A stretch of 64,000 nt of DNA from JANPBY01 sp963851405 (GTDB lineage: Bacteria; Actinomycetota; Actinomycetes; DATJPE01): contig CAWKPB010000005.1 in the NCBI GenBank assembly GCA_963851405.1, positions 434,001 to 498,000 on the forward strand, given 5' to 3'. Of the stretch, positions 1-8,751 are shown piece by piece. A program made the position numbers and the translations under genes. Positions within the stretch are counted from its first letter, which is position 1. Every line of letters begins with the position of its first letter. The notes under the pieces were generated by a model. It was not told the DNA's origin. It did not search any database and saw only the letters and a program-made list of their open reading frames with translations.

Positions 1-1
1 G

Positions 2-112
2 GGCCAGATCATCATGGCGGGGGCTTTGACCGAAGCGGTCGCAGTGGCTCCGGGCGATACCGTGGTCGCGAGTTTCGATCGGTTGGGAACGGTAGAACTC
101 GCTTGTCGGTAG
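2..112 (+). CDS. C-terminal end of a fumarylacetoacetase/2-keto-4-pentenoate hydratase-type protein (5' partial)
   Basis: An open frame enters from the left edge and ends with TAG at 110-112, leaving 36 residues. The visible piece, with a GALTEAVAVAPGDTVVA stretch followed by FDRLGTVEL, resembles the conserved C-terminus of the FAH/hydratase fold (a small glycine-rich turn, then a PGD turn and a final beta strand). The gene start and active site lie outside the window, so substrate and pathway cannot be given. The 65 bases between its stop and the next gene hold no other coding signal. Identification is tentative because the fragment is short. Confidence 0.5.
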   Translation, partial: GQIIMAGALTEAVAVAPGDTVVASFDRLGTVELACR

Positions 113-177
113 GCGCACCAGAGTGGTGTTTCCCCATCCGCTGCGACGGAGCTCTCCGAGTGCGGTAAAACTCATTC

Positions 178-1611
178 ATGCCTGCTTCGTCTTCCCCGGT
201 CATCGCCGTTCACGACTCCGTCGCTCACCTGAGTCCCGCGGAACGCGCCGCCCGCGGGCGCGCGGCGCGGGCGGAGGTGCCGCGCAGTAGTCATGCAGCC
301 TTCGACACGTCGACGAGCCGACGCGACCCGCTGGAGATTCTTCAGCTCCAAGCCGAGTCTCGCGTCCCGGAGCTGGTGCCGCTTCGCTACGCCCGGATGG
401 CGGCCAACCCGTTCGCGTTCTATCGCGGGGCGGCAGCGGTGATGGCGTCGGATCTGGCGGGAACGCCAAGGTCGGGACTGAATGTCCAGGCCTGTGGTGA
501 CGCCCATCTGGTGAACTTCGGGCTGTTCTTCACTCCGGAACGTTCGCTGGTTTTCGACATGAACGACTTCGACGAGACCCTCCCGGGACCATGGGAGTGG
601 GATGTGAAGCGGCTCTGTGCGTCGATGACCGTGGCCAGCCGGGCGAACGGGTTTTCTGACAAGGAAGCGCGCCAGGTCACGGAGGCCGCCGCACGCGGTT
701 ACCGAACAGCGATCACGCAGTTCTCCACGATGAACAACCTTGAGGTCTGGTACGCCAAGCTGGAGATGGACGAGATCGTGGCGCGCGCTTCCGCGCAGTT
801 GGATGCTCGGCGGGTCAAGGCTCTGAAAGGCATCCAGAGCAAGGCCGTCAGTCGAGACAACCTTCAGGCGTTCGGGAAGTTCACCGTCGAAGTCAATGGT
901 GAGCCCCGCTTCGCGTCGATGCCCCCGTTGATCGTGCCGGTTGCCGAGTTGGTGACGCCAGAGCAGGCAAAACAACTGAATCAATTCGCCCGAGATGCCT
1001 TGCGCGGTTACCGTTCCACGTTGTCCGACGATCGTCGGCGTCTGGTGGAGCAGTTCCAGCTGGTCGATGTCGCTCGCAAGGTCGTTGGTGTCGGCAGCGT
1101 CGGAACCCGAGCCTGGATGGCGCTGATGCTGGGTCGCGACTCGGATGACCCGTTGGTACTGCAGATCAAACAGGCCCAAGCCTCGGTGCTCGAGCCGTAT
1201 GTCGGGCGGAGCCGGTACGAGCACGCTGGGCGCCGGGTCGTCGCCGGGCAAAAGCTCATGCAGGCGGCCAGCGACATCTTCCTCGGCTGGCACCGCGCCG
1301 AAGGGTTTGATGACGTTTCTCGCGACTTTTACTTCCGCCAGCTCCGCGACGGCAAGGGCGGCTTCGATCCGACGGTGATGAGGCCGGAGGGGCTGTCGCT
1401 TTATGGACAGGTCTGCGCCTGGACTTTGGCTCGGGCCCATGCGCGCTCTGGCGACGCTATTGCGATTTCGGCGTACTTGGGGAAGTCGTTGACGTTCGAC
1501 AAGGCGATCGTCGCGTTCTCGCAGGACTATGCCGACCAGACCGAACGCGATCATGCAGCGCTGATTGCGGCTATCGAGAGCGGGGCGATCGTGGCAGCCG
1601 ACAGCCCGTGA
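178..1611 (+). CDS. DUF2252 family protein
   Basis: A 477-residue protein with the diagnostic DUF2252 core: VPELVPLRYARM near residues 63-74, FYRGAAAVMASDL near 81-93, CGDAHLVNFG near 107-115 and DMNDFDETLPGPWEWDVKRL near 127-146. The family resembles protein-kinase/aminoglycoside-phosphotransferase folds, but no reaction is established. Length is usual for the family. No clear Shine-Dalgarno precedes the ATG; a TAAAAC box ends six bases before it, so transcription may start at the ATG. The next gene begins 3 bases after the stop, suggesting co-transcription with the alpha/beta hydrolase and the phosphotransferase. Confidence 0.85.
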   Translation: MPASSSPVIAVHDSVAHLSPAERAARGRAARAEVPRSSHAAFDTSTSRRDPLEILQLQAESRVPELVPLRYARMAANPFAFYRGAAAVMASDLAGTPRSGLNVQACGDAHLVNFGLFFTPERSLVFDMNDFDETLPGPWEWDVKRLCASMTVASRANGFSDKEARQVTEAAARGYRTAITQFSTMNNLEVWYAKLEMDEIVARASAQLDARRVKALKGIQSKAVSRDNLQAFGKFTVEVNGEPRFASMPPLIVPVAELVTPEQAKQLNQFARDALRGYRSTLSDDRRRLVEQFQLVDVARKVVGVGSVGTRAWMALMLGRDSDDPLVLQIKQAQASVLEPYVGRSRYEHAGRRVVAGQKLMQAASDIFLGWHRAEGFDDVSRDFYFRQLRDGKGGFDPTVMRPEGLSLYGQVCAWTLARAHARSGDAIAISAYLGKSLTFDKAIVAFSQDYADQTERDHAALIAAIESGAIVAADSP

Positions 1612-1614
1612 CCC

Positions 1615-2571
1615 GTGGCTGCGGCTTTCGACCCAGCATGTGAAGATCGTGGTGTGAACCAATTCCCCTATGAAGGCTGGCCTCTTGAGCGGGTGGCCTT
1701 GCCCGGCGATCTCACGTTGACCGTTCGTTGCGGGCCAACTGCTGTGTCCAACGAGCCAGCCGTAATGGTGCATGGACTCGGTGGCTCCTCGCTCAACTGG
1801 ACGGCGCTCACCGCGGCTCTGGCCGACCGTCTCGACGCGCGCGCTCCTGACCTCCCGGGTTTCGGCCACAGCCCACCGCCGCACGATGGTGACTACACCC
1901 TTGAGGGGCATGCGCGCGCAGTCACCACCATGATTGAGGCGGACGCTCGCGGCCCGGTGCACTTGTTTGGCAATTCGATGGGTGGTGCGATCGCCACGAC
2001 AGTGGCGGCCAGTCGTCCGGACCTGGTTCGTTCGTTGACGTTGATTTCCCCGGCATTGCCGGATTTCGTACCGAATGCCTGGCGCGCGCGCGTCATCCTT
2101 CTCGCCGCCCCAGGGTTGGGACCGATCATCGCGAAGAAGGTGGCGGCGATCAGTCCCAAGGCGCGCATCGATGCTCTGCTCGATCTGTGCTTCGCTGAGC
2201 CCGAGCGCGTGCCTCAGCAATGGCGGGAGGCAGCCCAACGAGACGTCGCCGAACGCCAGCGGCATCCCTACGCCGCTGATGCCATGGTCCAGTCGACGCG
2301 GGGCTTGGCCAGCGCCTACCTGGATCGGGGCGAGGATCGTTTGTGGCGACGCGCAGCGGCCGTCGAGGCACCCACGCTCTTGCTGTTCGGCGGTCAGGAC
2401 AAACTGGTGCGATCCGATCTCTCGGGGCGGGCGGGGCGCGCCTTTCCTAGGTCGAGAGTCGTCGTGTTGCCCGGAACCGGGCACGTGGCTCAGATGGAGC
2501 ACCCCCGCGTCGTCGCGCGGTTCGTTGCTGAGCATCTCGACCAGTCCGTTGCCGCCCCGTCGACCACGTAG
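1615..2571 (+). CDS. alpha/beta hydrolase
   Basis: Up to 318 residues with a complete alpha/beta-hydrolase triad: oxyanion-loop HGLGG near residue 53, nucleophile elbow GNSMGG (Ser about 121), acid in FGGQDKL (Asp about 262) and His in GTGHVAQME (about 290). A cap-like insertion lies between about 150 and 240. It probably hydrolyses a small ester, lactone or similar; the substrate cannot be read. Two GTG starts are possible, 1615 and 1654. The later one begins just before the recognisable fold, and neither has a strong ribosome binding site. It follows the DUF2252 gene by 3 bases and precedes the phosphotransferase by 8. Confidence 0.85.
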   Translation: MAAAFDPACEDRGVNQFPYEGWPLERVALPGDLTLTVRCGPTAVSNEPAVMVHGLGGSSLNWTALTAALADRLDARAPDLPGFGHSPPPHDGDYTLEGHARAVTTMIEADARGPVHLFGNSMGGAIATTVAASRPDLVRSLTLISPALPDFVPNAWRARVILLAAPGLGPIIAKKVAAISPKARIDALLDLCFAEPERVPQQWREAAQRDVAERQRHPYAADAMVQSTRGLASAYLDRGEDRLWRRAAAVEAPTLLLFGGQDKLVRSDLSGRAGRAFPRSRVVVLPGTGHVAQMEHPRVVARFVAEHLDQSVAAPSTT

Positions 2572-2579
2572 TCCGAGCC

Positions 2580-3536
2580 GTGCTGGGAGCCGACCCAAGA
2601 GCTGAGCTCGCGGCGCTGTTCGCGGATCGCGGCCTTGGTCGGGTGAATCGCGTCGTGGAACTGCCTGGGGGTTTGTCGCACCGCACGATGGCTGTGAGCG
2701 TCTCGACGGGCGACGACGTCGTGGTGAAGAGCTATCGCTCGCCGCACCCCTTGTTAGCGGGACTGGGGACCGACGTGGAACGCGAGGCTCGCCTCACGAC
2801 CGCACTTGCGAGTACGGGTGTGGCACCCGAGGTGGTCGGCGTCTGGCCCGACGCGAGACTCTTGATCACCGAGCGGGTGGCCGGTCGACCGCTGACCCAC
2901 GAGGATCTCGGCGACGCGGGGGTCGTGACACGGATTGCGACTGCGCTGGGCAGGCTGCACGCTGGCCCCAACCTCCCGGACCGGGCGGATACTCGCGCCG
3001 CGCGAGAGGGCTATCTCCTTGCCGCTCAGGCGTTGGGGGAGCCGCTGCCGGAGGGCTATCTGGAGTTGGCGCCTTGGGTCGAGGAGATCGAACGGGCGTT
3101 GGCCGCTGCGCCGGAACCCCTGCAGCCGTGCCACAACGATCTGACCCCGGCGAACCTCATCGATGATGGCACCCGCGTGATGCTCGTCGACTTCGAGTTC
3201 GCGGCCATGAATGAGGCAAGCGCGGATCTCGGTGGGCTGGTCAACGAGGGGGGGTTAGACGCGACGATGACCACGGCGCTACTCGGCGAATATTGGGGGG
3301 GATCGACGGCGCAGCGGGTCGCGCGGGCCCAAGCCTGGGCGCTCGTTTCTCGGTACTCGTGGGTGCCCTGGGCGGCTGTCCAAGCGGGCAGCTCGCGGCT
3401 TGACTTCGACTATCGAGCCTGGGGCCGCGAACAGCTGGCGCACGCCCGAACGGCTCTGGCCGAACCCGCTCGGGTGGCCTTGATCCACAACCTCGAGGAG
3501 ACGCCGGGCAAAGAGGGGGTCATCATGGAGGCATGA
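2580..3536 (+). CDS. phosphotransferase of the aminoglycoside/choline kinase (APH) family
   Basis: A 318-residue kinase-fold protein. The N-lobe has a GGLSHRT nucleotide loop (about residue 29) and the ionic lysine in VVVKSY. The catalytic loop reads CHNDLTPANLI (about 184-194) and the metal-binding motif DFEFAAMNEASADLG starts near 203. The CHND/DFE style is closer to choline/ethanolamine kinases than to antibiotic-resistance APH enzymes. GTG start. Its stop overlaps the ATG of the downstream GntR gene by 4 bases, tying it to the gamma-glutamyl pathway genes that follow. A role in phosphorylating a small amino alcohol is inferred, not shown. Confidence 0.8.
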   Translation: MLGADPRAELAALFADRGLGRVNRVVELPGGLSHRTMAVSVSTGDDVVVKSYRSPHPLLAGLGTDVEREARLTTALASTGVAPEVVGVWPDARLLITERVAGRPLTHEDLGDAGVVTRIATALGRLHAGPNLPDRADTRAAREGYLLAAQALGEPLPEGYLELAPWVEEIERALAAAPEPLQPCHNDLTPANLIDDGTRVMLVDFEFAAMNEASADLGGLVNEGGLDATMTTALLGEYWGGSTAQRVARAQAWALVSRYSWVPWAAVQAGSSRLDFDYRAWGREQLAHARTALAEPARVALIHNLEETPGKEGVIMEA

Positions 3537-4252
3537 GCCTGGTCCCGCACACGCTGATGCGCCCTCAGCGGGGGGGCAACGCCTTCGAGACCACGGTCGA
3601 GCGACTGGTGCAAACCATCAAGCTTGGCGTCGTCCCGACCGGCGAGCGGCTTCCTCCGGAACGCGAGCTCGCGGATGCTCTTCAGGTCGGCAGAACGACC
3701 TTGCGGGAAGCCCTCGAAGCGTTACGACAAGCAGGCTTTGTCGAGACTCGCAGGGGCCGCGGTGGCGGGACGTTCGTGACCTACGACCCAGCCTTGGACC
3801 CTGCTGATGATGTGGGGGCCATGGCGCGGGAGATGGGCCAGCAGCTAGCGGATGCACTGGCGTTTCGCCGGGTCGTGGAGCCGGGTGCCGCGGCGCTGGC
3901 CGCCACCCGGGACCTTTCTGCCGAGGAGCGGACCCGGCTGCGGGCGGCTCTCGACGGATGCAGCCATGCGTCCTCGGACGCCGTGCGCCGTGGCGCGGAC
4001 AGCCGGTTGCATCTGGTGCTTGCCGAGCTGGCCGGCTCGCCTTCGCTGCTTTCGTCGGTGGCCGACGTGCAACTGCGCATCGGTCAGCTGCTCGCGGCCA
4101 TCCCGGTGCTGCGACGCAACATCGATCACTCGGACGCTCAGCACGAGGCGGTCGTGGAAGCCGTGCTCGCCGGTCGGCCGGATCGGGCGCGGGTCGTGAT
4201 GGAAGAGCACTGCGATGCGACGTCGGCGCTGCTGCGAGGTTTTCTCGCATGA
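3533..4252 (+). CDS. GntR/FadR-family transcriptional regulator
   Basis: A 239-residue regulator. The N-terminal winged helix runs from about residue 20 to 85, with the GntR signature LPPERELADALQVGRTTLREALEALRQAGFV and a wing rich in glycine/arginine (TRRGRGGGTFV). A C-terminal FCD-type effector domain fills the remainder, including FRRVVEPGAAALAA and a late H-x3-H pattern in the DAQHEAVVEAV and MEEHC segments that would fit metal/carboxylate binding. It overlaps its neighbours by 4 bases on both sides (ATGA). A palindrome at 5176-5191 before the ligase gene is a plausible operator, by position only. Confidence 0.9.
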   Translation: MSLVPHTLMRPQRGGNAFETTVERLVQTIKLGVVPTGERLPPERELADALQVGRTTLREALEALRQAGFVETRRGRGGGTFVTYDPALDPADDVGAMAREMGQQLADALAFRRVVEPGAAALAATRDLSAEERTRLRAALDGCSHASSDAVRRGADSRLHLVLAELAGSPSLLSSVADVQLRIGQLLAAIPVLRRNIDHSDAQHEAVVEAVLAGRPDRARVVMEEHCDATSALLRGFLA

Positions 4253-5142
4253 GTTCGTCGCTGCCTGAGGACGGACTATTGCGTCTGGTCCCCGACCGCC
4301 CGCGCCTCCAGCACCCAGTTCTCGTTCATGCGATGAACGGTTTCGTCGACGCTGGCGGCGCCGTTCAGATGACCACCGACCACATACTCGACGGGCTGGA
4401 GCATCGGGTTGTTGCGTCCTTCGACGTCGACCAGCTCCATGACTACCGAGCCCGCCGCCCCCCGATGGTGTTCATGGAAGACCACTGGGAAAGCGTCGAG
4501 TGCCCTGCACTCACGGTCCACCAGGTCACTGATGCGGCGGGAACCGACTTCCTCCTGCTGGCCGGCCCCGAGCCCGACACCCAGTGGGAGCGGTTTGTCG
4601 ACGCGGTGGAACGCCTCGTCCGGGTCTTCGACGTTCGGCTCACCCTCGGGCTCAACGCCATCCCCATGGGAGTCCCGCACACCCGGCCGGTACGGCTGAC
4701 CGCCCACGCAACACGCAAGGACCTGGTCGCCGGTTACACGCCCTGGGTTGGCACGGTCGTCGTTCCCGGCAGCGCCAGCAATCTGTTGGAATTCCGGTTC
4801 GGCGAACGCGACCTTGATGCCATGGGACTGGCTGCCGCAGTGCCCCACTACCTGGCGCAGGTTCCGTACCCGGCGGCCAGTGTGGCTTTGCTCGAGGGAG
4901 TCGCCCGCGCCAGCGGTTTGATCATTCCGGACGCGGCGTTGCGCAAGGCCGCGGAGGAGACCCACACGGCAGTGGACGCGCAACTCGAGGACTCCACCGA
5001 GGGCACGGCGCTCGTCCGCACCTTGGAGGAGGGTTACGACTCGTCGGAGGCGGCCAGCGCGCTGCCGACGGCCGATGAACTCGGGGCGGAACTTGAGCGA
5101 TTCCTCGCTTCTCAGCCCCGGCCCGATGACCCCAGCGGCTGA
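4249..5142 (+). CDS. PAC2 family protein (proteasome assembly chaperone-like)
   Basis: 297 residues from the ATG that overlaps the regulator's TGA. The sequence has the PAC2 layout: opening PVLVHAMNGFVDAGGAVQMTTDHIL, then VASFDVDQLHDYRARRP, then LLAGPEPDTQWERFV and LNAIPMGVPHTRP. These proteins share a fold with eukaryotic proteasome assembly chaperones and are common in actinobacteria, but their role there is not settled. The C-terminus (about 245-297) is acidic and helical. A longer in-frame extension upstream exists but would lie entirely within the regulator gene, so the coupled start is preferred. Confidence 0.85.
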   Translation: MSSSLPEDGLLRLVPDRPRLQHPVLVHAMNGFVDAGGAVQMTTDHILDGLEHRVVASFDVDQLHDYRARRPPMVFMEDHWESVECPALTVHQVTDAAGTDFLLLAGPEPDTQWERFVDAVERLVRVFDVRLTLGLNAIPMGVPHTRPVRLTAHATRKDLVAGYTPWVGTVVVPGSASNLLEFRFGERDLDAMGLAAAVPHYLAQVPYPAASVALLEGVARASGLIIPDAALRKAAEETHTAVDAQLEDSTEGTALVRTLEEGYDSSEAASALPTADELGAELERFLASQPRPDDPSG

Positions 5143-5175
5143 CGCGGCGACCGGCTGCGGGCGCCGTCGTGAAAC

Positions 5176-5191
5176 GGTACGGTTCCGTACC
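5176..5191. promoter_or_regulatory. 16-bp palindrome, candidate operator of the gamma-glutamyl pathway operon
   Basis: GGTACGG and CCGTACC are perfect 7-base arms separated by TT. The site lies in the only sizeable gap of the operon, 38 bases before the ligase start. GntR/FadR or TetR regulators bind sites of this size. Assignment to the GntR protein encoded at 3533-4252 is inference from proximity. Confidence 0.6.
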
Positions 5192-5229
5192 ATTGGATCA
5201 GGTAAGCGACGCCGACTGCTGGAGGACGA

Positions 5230-6597
5230 ATGAGCAAATCCGGGATGCTCACCGTGGAGGAGTTGGACCGGCACGTGGCCTCCGGTGAGGTCGACACCGT
5301 CCTTGTCGCCATTACCGATATGCAAGGTCGCCTGCAGGGGAAGCGTCTCCACGCGCGCTACTTCCTGGACGAGGTCCTGAGCCACGGCACCGAGGGCTGC
5401 AACTATCTCCTCGCGGTGGACGTGGACATGAACACGGTCGAGGGCTACGCGATGTCGTCGTGGTCCACCGGATACGGCGATTTCGTGATGACCCCAGACC
5501 TGACCACCTTGCGGCGGGTGCCTTGGCAGGAGGGCACGGTCATGGTTCTGGCCGACCTGGGCTGGCACGACGGGTCGGATGTCGGCGCCTCGCCGAGGCA
5601 GATCCTCAAGCGACAGACGGCCCGGTTGGCCGAAGCAGGGATGCAGGCTTTCGCTGGAACCGAGCTGGAGTTCATCGTCTTCAACGACAGCTACGAGCAG
5701 GCGTGGAAGGCGGCCTACCGTGATCTGACACCCGCGAACCTCTACAACGTGGACTACTCGATGCTCGGGACCGCGCGCATCGAGCCGCTGCTTCGGCGGA
5801 TCCGCAACGGGATGGCTGGCGCGGGGATGACCGTGGAGTCGGTGAAGGGTGAATGCAATTTCGGTCAGCATGAGATCGCCTTCCGCTTCGACGAGGCGAC
5901 CGTGGCTTGCGACAACCACGTCATCTACAAGAACGGCGCGAAGGAGATCGCCGCCGAGGACGGCTCTGCACTGACCTTCATGGCCAAGTTCAATGAGCGC
6001 GAGGGGAACTCCTGCCACATCCATCTGAGTTTCCGCGGCACCGATGGGGCTCTGGTGATGGCCGACGACGCGGACCAGACATACGGGATGTCCGCCCTCG
6101 GGCGGTCATTCGTGGCCGGTCAGATCGCTCATATGCGGGACCTGACCCTGCTCTTCGCTCCCAATATCAACTCCTACAAGCGGTACGTCGCCGGCTCTTT
6201 CGCGCCGACGGCGATCAAGTGGGGCCCGGACAACAGGACCTGCGCCTTCCGATTGGTCGGTCACGGGCCGGGCCTGCGGCTGGAGAACCGGGTGCCCGGG
6301 GGTGACGTCAATCCGTATCTCGCCGTGGCGGGGATGGTCGCCGCGGGGATGGACGGTATCGAGCGCGGTCTGGAACTCGAGGATGCCTTTACTGGCAACG
6401 CGTATGACTCCGACGCCGAGCGAGTCCCGGACACCTTGGCCGCGGCCGCGAACGTGTGGGAGAACAGCTCCTTCGCCAGAACCACCTTCGGCGATGAGGT
6501 GGTAGATCACTACGCAAACATGGCCCGGGTGGAGGTCGATGCGTTCAACGCCTCGGTCACCGACTGGGAGCTCTTCCGCGGATTCGAGCGGATGTGA
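5230..6597 (+). CDS. glutamine synthetase-like gamma-glutamyl amine ligase (GlnA4-like)
   Basis: A 455-residue member of the glutamine synthetase superfamily. The N-terminal beta-grasp domain covers about 10-110. The catalytic barrel shows the metal and ATP motifs GTELEFIVF (143-151), CNFGQHEIAFRF (209-220), FMAKFNEREGNSCHIHLSF (250-268), the Asn/Arg motif KWGPDNRTCAFRL and ENRVPGGDVNPYLA. It differs from housekeeping GlnA by a short C-terminus and no adenylylation-loop signature. With a neighbouring aldehyde dehydrogenase, SDR and PuuD-like hydrolase it most likely joins glutamate to a small amine. Start ATG is preceded by GGAGG. The stop overlaps the next gene by 4 bases. Confidence 0.85.
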   Translation: MSKSGMLTVEELDRHVASGEVDTVLVAITDMQGRLQGKRLHARYFLDEVLSHGTEGCNYLLAVDVDMNTVEGYAMSSWSTGYGDFVMTPDLTTLRRVPWQEGTVMVLADLGWHDGSDVGASPRQILKRQTARLAEAGMQAFAGTELEFIVFNDSYEQAWKAAYRDLTPANLYNVDYSMLGTARIEPLLRRIRNGMAGAGMTVESVKGECNFGQHEIAFRFDEATVACDNHVIYKNGAKEIAAEDGSALTFMAKFNEREGNSCHIHLSFRGTDGALVMADDADQTYGMSALGRSFVAGQIAHMRDLTLLFAPNINSYKRYVAGSFAPTAIKWGPDNRTCAFRLVGHGPGLRLENRVPGGDVNPYLAVAGMVAAGMDGIERGLELEDAFTGNAYDSDAERVPDTLAAAANVWENSSFARTTFGDEVVDHYANMARVEVDAFNASVTDWELFRGFERM

Positions 6598-7964
6598 GCA
6601 CTCAGACCTACGAGGTGGTCAACCCAGCCACCGAGGAGATCGTGCGCTCCGTAGCCCTGGCCGATGTGCACGCAACCGATGAGGCCATCGAGCGTGCCGC
6701 GGCGGCGTACCCCGCCTGGCGTGCCGTGGCCCCTGCGGATCGCGCGCGGTTGCTGCGCCGCTTTGCCGAGGTGGTCGACAGCCACCTTGAGGAGCTAGCA
6801 CTCCTGGAGGTGGTGAACGCAGGCCACACCCTCGGGAACGCTCGTTGGGAGGCCGGAAACGTACGGGACGTCTTGCACTACTACAGCGCAGCGCCTGAGC
6901 GCCTGTTCGGCCGGCAGATCCCGGTCGCGGGTGGGATCGACGTCACGTTCAAGGAGCCGCTGGGGGTCGTCGGCGTGATCGTGCCCTGGAACTTCCCCAT
7001 GCCGATCGCGGGTTGGGGCTTCGGGCCGGCCCTGGCCGCGGGCAACACCGTCGTGCTCAAGCCGGCTGAGGTGACGCCACTCACCGCGATCCGGCTCGGA
7101 GAACTCGCGTTGGTGGCGGGGCTGCCAGAAGGAGTCCTCACGGTTGTTCCGGGGAAGGGCTCAGTGGTTGGCGAACGCTTCGTCACGCACCCGGCCGTAC
7201 GCAAGGTGGTGTTCACGGGCTCGACCGAGGTGGGCCAGCGCATCATGGCGGGCTGCGCAGCGCAGGTGAAGCGAGTGACCCTGGAACTCGGCGGAAAGAG
7301 CGCCAACGTCATCTTCGCCGATAGCGATCTGGAAACGGCCGCCGCTTCGGCTCCGGGTGCCGTTTTCGACAACGCCGGTCAAGACTGCTGCGCCCGGTCT
7401 CGGATCCTGGTCGAGCGCAGTGTGTATGACCGGTTCATGGAGTTGCTGGAACCCGCCGTGAAAGCCGTCCGGGTCGAGGACCCCTCGCTCGCGACTTCTC
7501 AGATGGGACCGTTGATCTCGCGGGCCCAATGGGAATCGGTTGCGTCTTTCGTTCCCTCCGAGGCCACAGTCGCCTTTCGCGGATCGGCGCCGGATGGCCC
7601 GGGATTCTGGTTTCCCCCCACGGTTCTTGCTCCCGTGTCGCCGAGCGACCGCGCCGTCACTGAGGAGATCTTCGGCCCGGTCGTGGTCGTGGTTCCCTTC
7701 GACGACGAAGCCGACGCGGTGCGGATCGCGAACGATTCGCCGTACGGCCTGTCGGGCTCGATTTGGACACGGGACGTCGGGCGGGCCTTCCGGGTCGCGC
7801 GTGCCATCGAGTCGGGGAACCTCTCGGTCAACAGCCACTCGTCGGTGCGCTACTCGACTCCGTTCGGAGGCTTCAAGCAGTCCGGGTTGGGACGCGAACT
7901 CGGTCCCGATGCCCTCGACGCTTTCACCGAGACCAAGAACGTCTATCTCGCCACCGACCACTAG
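6594..7964 (+). CDS. aldehyde dehydrogenase family protein (AldC-like)
   Basis: 456 residues with the full ALDH catalytic set: PWNFP (Asn133), the LELGGKS motif (Glu231) and the nucleophile in NAGQDCCARS (Cys265), plus EEIFGPV and PFGGFKQSGLGRE near the end. Expected reaction is NAD(P)-dependent oxidation of an aldehyde to a carboxylate, here probably a gamma-glutamylated amino aldehyde. The GTG start lies inside the ligase stop (GTGA overlap), so the two are translationally coupled. The set resembles Rv2857c-Rv2860c of M. tuberculosis, where an SDR, AldC, a glutamine amidotransferase and GlnA4 sit together (recalled). Confidence 0.9.
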   Translation: MSTQTYEVVNPATEEIVRSVALADVHATDEAIERAAAAYPAWRAVAPADRARLLRRFAEVVDSHLEELALLEVVNAGHTLGNARWEAGNVRDVLHYYSAAPERLFGRQIPVAGGIDVTFKEPLGVVGVIVPWNFPMPIAGWGFGPALAAGNTVVLKPAEVTPLTAIRLGELALVAGLPEGVLTVVPGKGSVVGERFVTHPAVRKVVFTGSTEVGQRIMAGCAAQVKRVTLELGGKSANVIFADSDLETAAASAPGAVFDNAGQDCCARSRILVERSVYDRFMELLEPAVKAVRVEDPSLATSQMGPLISRAQWESVASFVPSEATVAFRGSAPDGPGFWFPPTVLAPVSPSDRAVTEEIFGPVVVVVPFDDEADAVRIANDSPYGLSGSIWTRDVGRAFRVARAIESGNLSVNSHSSVRYSTPFGGFKQSGLGRELGPDALDAFTETKNVYLATDH

Positions 7965-7980
7965 CCGACGAAGGACCGTC

Positions 7981-8751
7981 ATGTCACTCGAGCGTTTCAA
8001 GGACCGTGTTGTGGTCATCACGGGTGCCGCCAGCGGCATCGGCCTGGCTACATCCCGTCGCCTTGCGGCGGAAGGCGCGACGGTCGTGGTCGTCGACATG
8101 AACGCCGAGGCGGGGGCGGCTGTCGCCGAGGAGTTGGGCGGACTATTCGTGGCCGCGGACGTGACCAGTCCCGAGGACAACGACCGCATGTACGCAACAA
8201 CCGTCGAGACCTACGGTCGGGTCGACGTCGCGTTCCACAACGCAGGGATCTCCCCGCCGGATGACGACTCCATCCTGGTGACTGGTCTGGACGCTTGGCG
8301 GCGGGTGCAGGAGGTCAACCTGACCTCGGTCTTCCTCGGTTGCAAGGCGGTGATTCCGCACATGCAGCGCCAGGGGAAGGGCTCCATCATCAACACCGCG
8401 TCGTTCGTGGCAACGATGGGGGCGGCGACCTCGCAGATTTCTTACTCGGCCTCGAAGGGTGGGGTGCTCGCCATGACCCGTGAACTCGGTGTGCAGTTCG
8501 CCCGCGAGGGCATCCGGGTGAACGCGCTATCACCGGGGCCGGTCAACACGCCGCTGCTGAAGGAGTTGTTCGCCAAGGATCCGGAACGTGCTGCGCGCCG
8601 CCTCGTGCACATCCCGGTCGGGCGTTTTGGGGAGCCAGAGGAGATCGCGGCTGCGGTCGCCTTCCTGGCTTCGGACGATTCCTCGTTCATCACCGCGTCG
8701 AACTTCCTCGTGGACGGCGGCATCTCTGGCGCCTACGTGACCCCCCTCTAA
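7981..8751 (+). CDS. short-chain dehydrogenase/reductase
   Basis: 256 residues of a classical SDR: cofactor loop TGAASGIG (14-21), an aspartate at the end of beta-2 in VVVVDMN favouring NAD(H), HNAG, and catalytic Ser...Tyr-x3-Lys in NTASFVATMGAATSQISYSASKGG. The C-terminal LVDGGISG is typical. ATG preceded by GAAGGA. It follows the aldehyde dehydrogenase by 16 bases. In the pathway it could oxidise the alcohol of a gamma-glutamylated amino alcohol before the aldehyde dehydrogenase acts; that order is inference. Its stop overlaps by 3 bases the stop of nei1 on the other strand. Confidence 0.9.
   Translation: MSLERFKDRVVVITGAASGIGLATSRRLAAEGATVVVVDMNAEAGAAVAEELGGLFVAADVTSPEDNDRMYATTVETYGRVDVAFHNAGISPPDDDSILVTGLDAWRRVQEVNLTSVFLGCKAVIPHMQRQGKGSIINTASFVATMGAATSQISYSASKGGVLAMTRELGVQFAREGIRVNALSPGPVNTPLLKELFAKDPERAARRLVHIPVGRFGEPEEIAAAVAFLASDDSSFITASNFLVDGGISGAYVTPL

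Noticed and set aside
172..2598. 808-residue open frame on -
   Set aside because: It runs antisense to the DUF2252 and alpha/beta-hydrolase genes, which have complete family motifs. Its product is Arg/His-rich with no recognisable domain, typical of a high-GC shadow frame.
4276..6024. 582-residue open frame on -
   Set aside because: Antisense to the PAC2 and ligase genes; no domain, no ribosome binding site, composition of a shadow frame.
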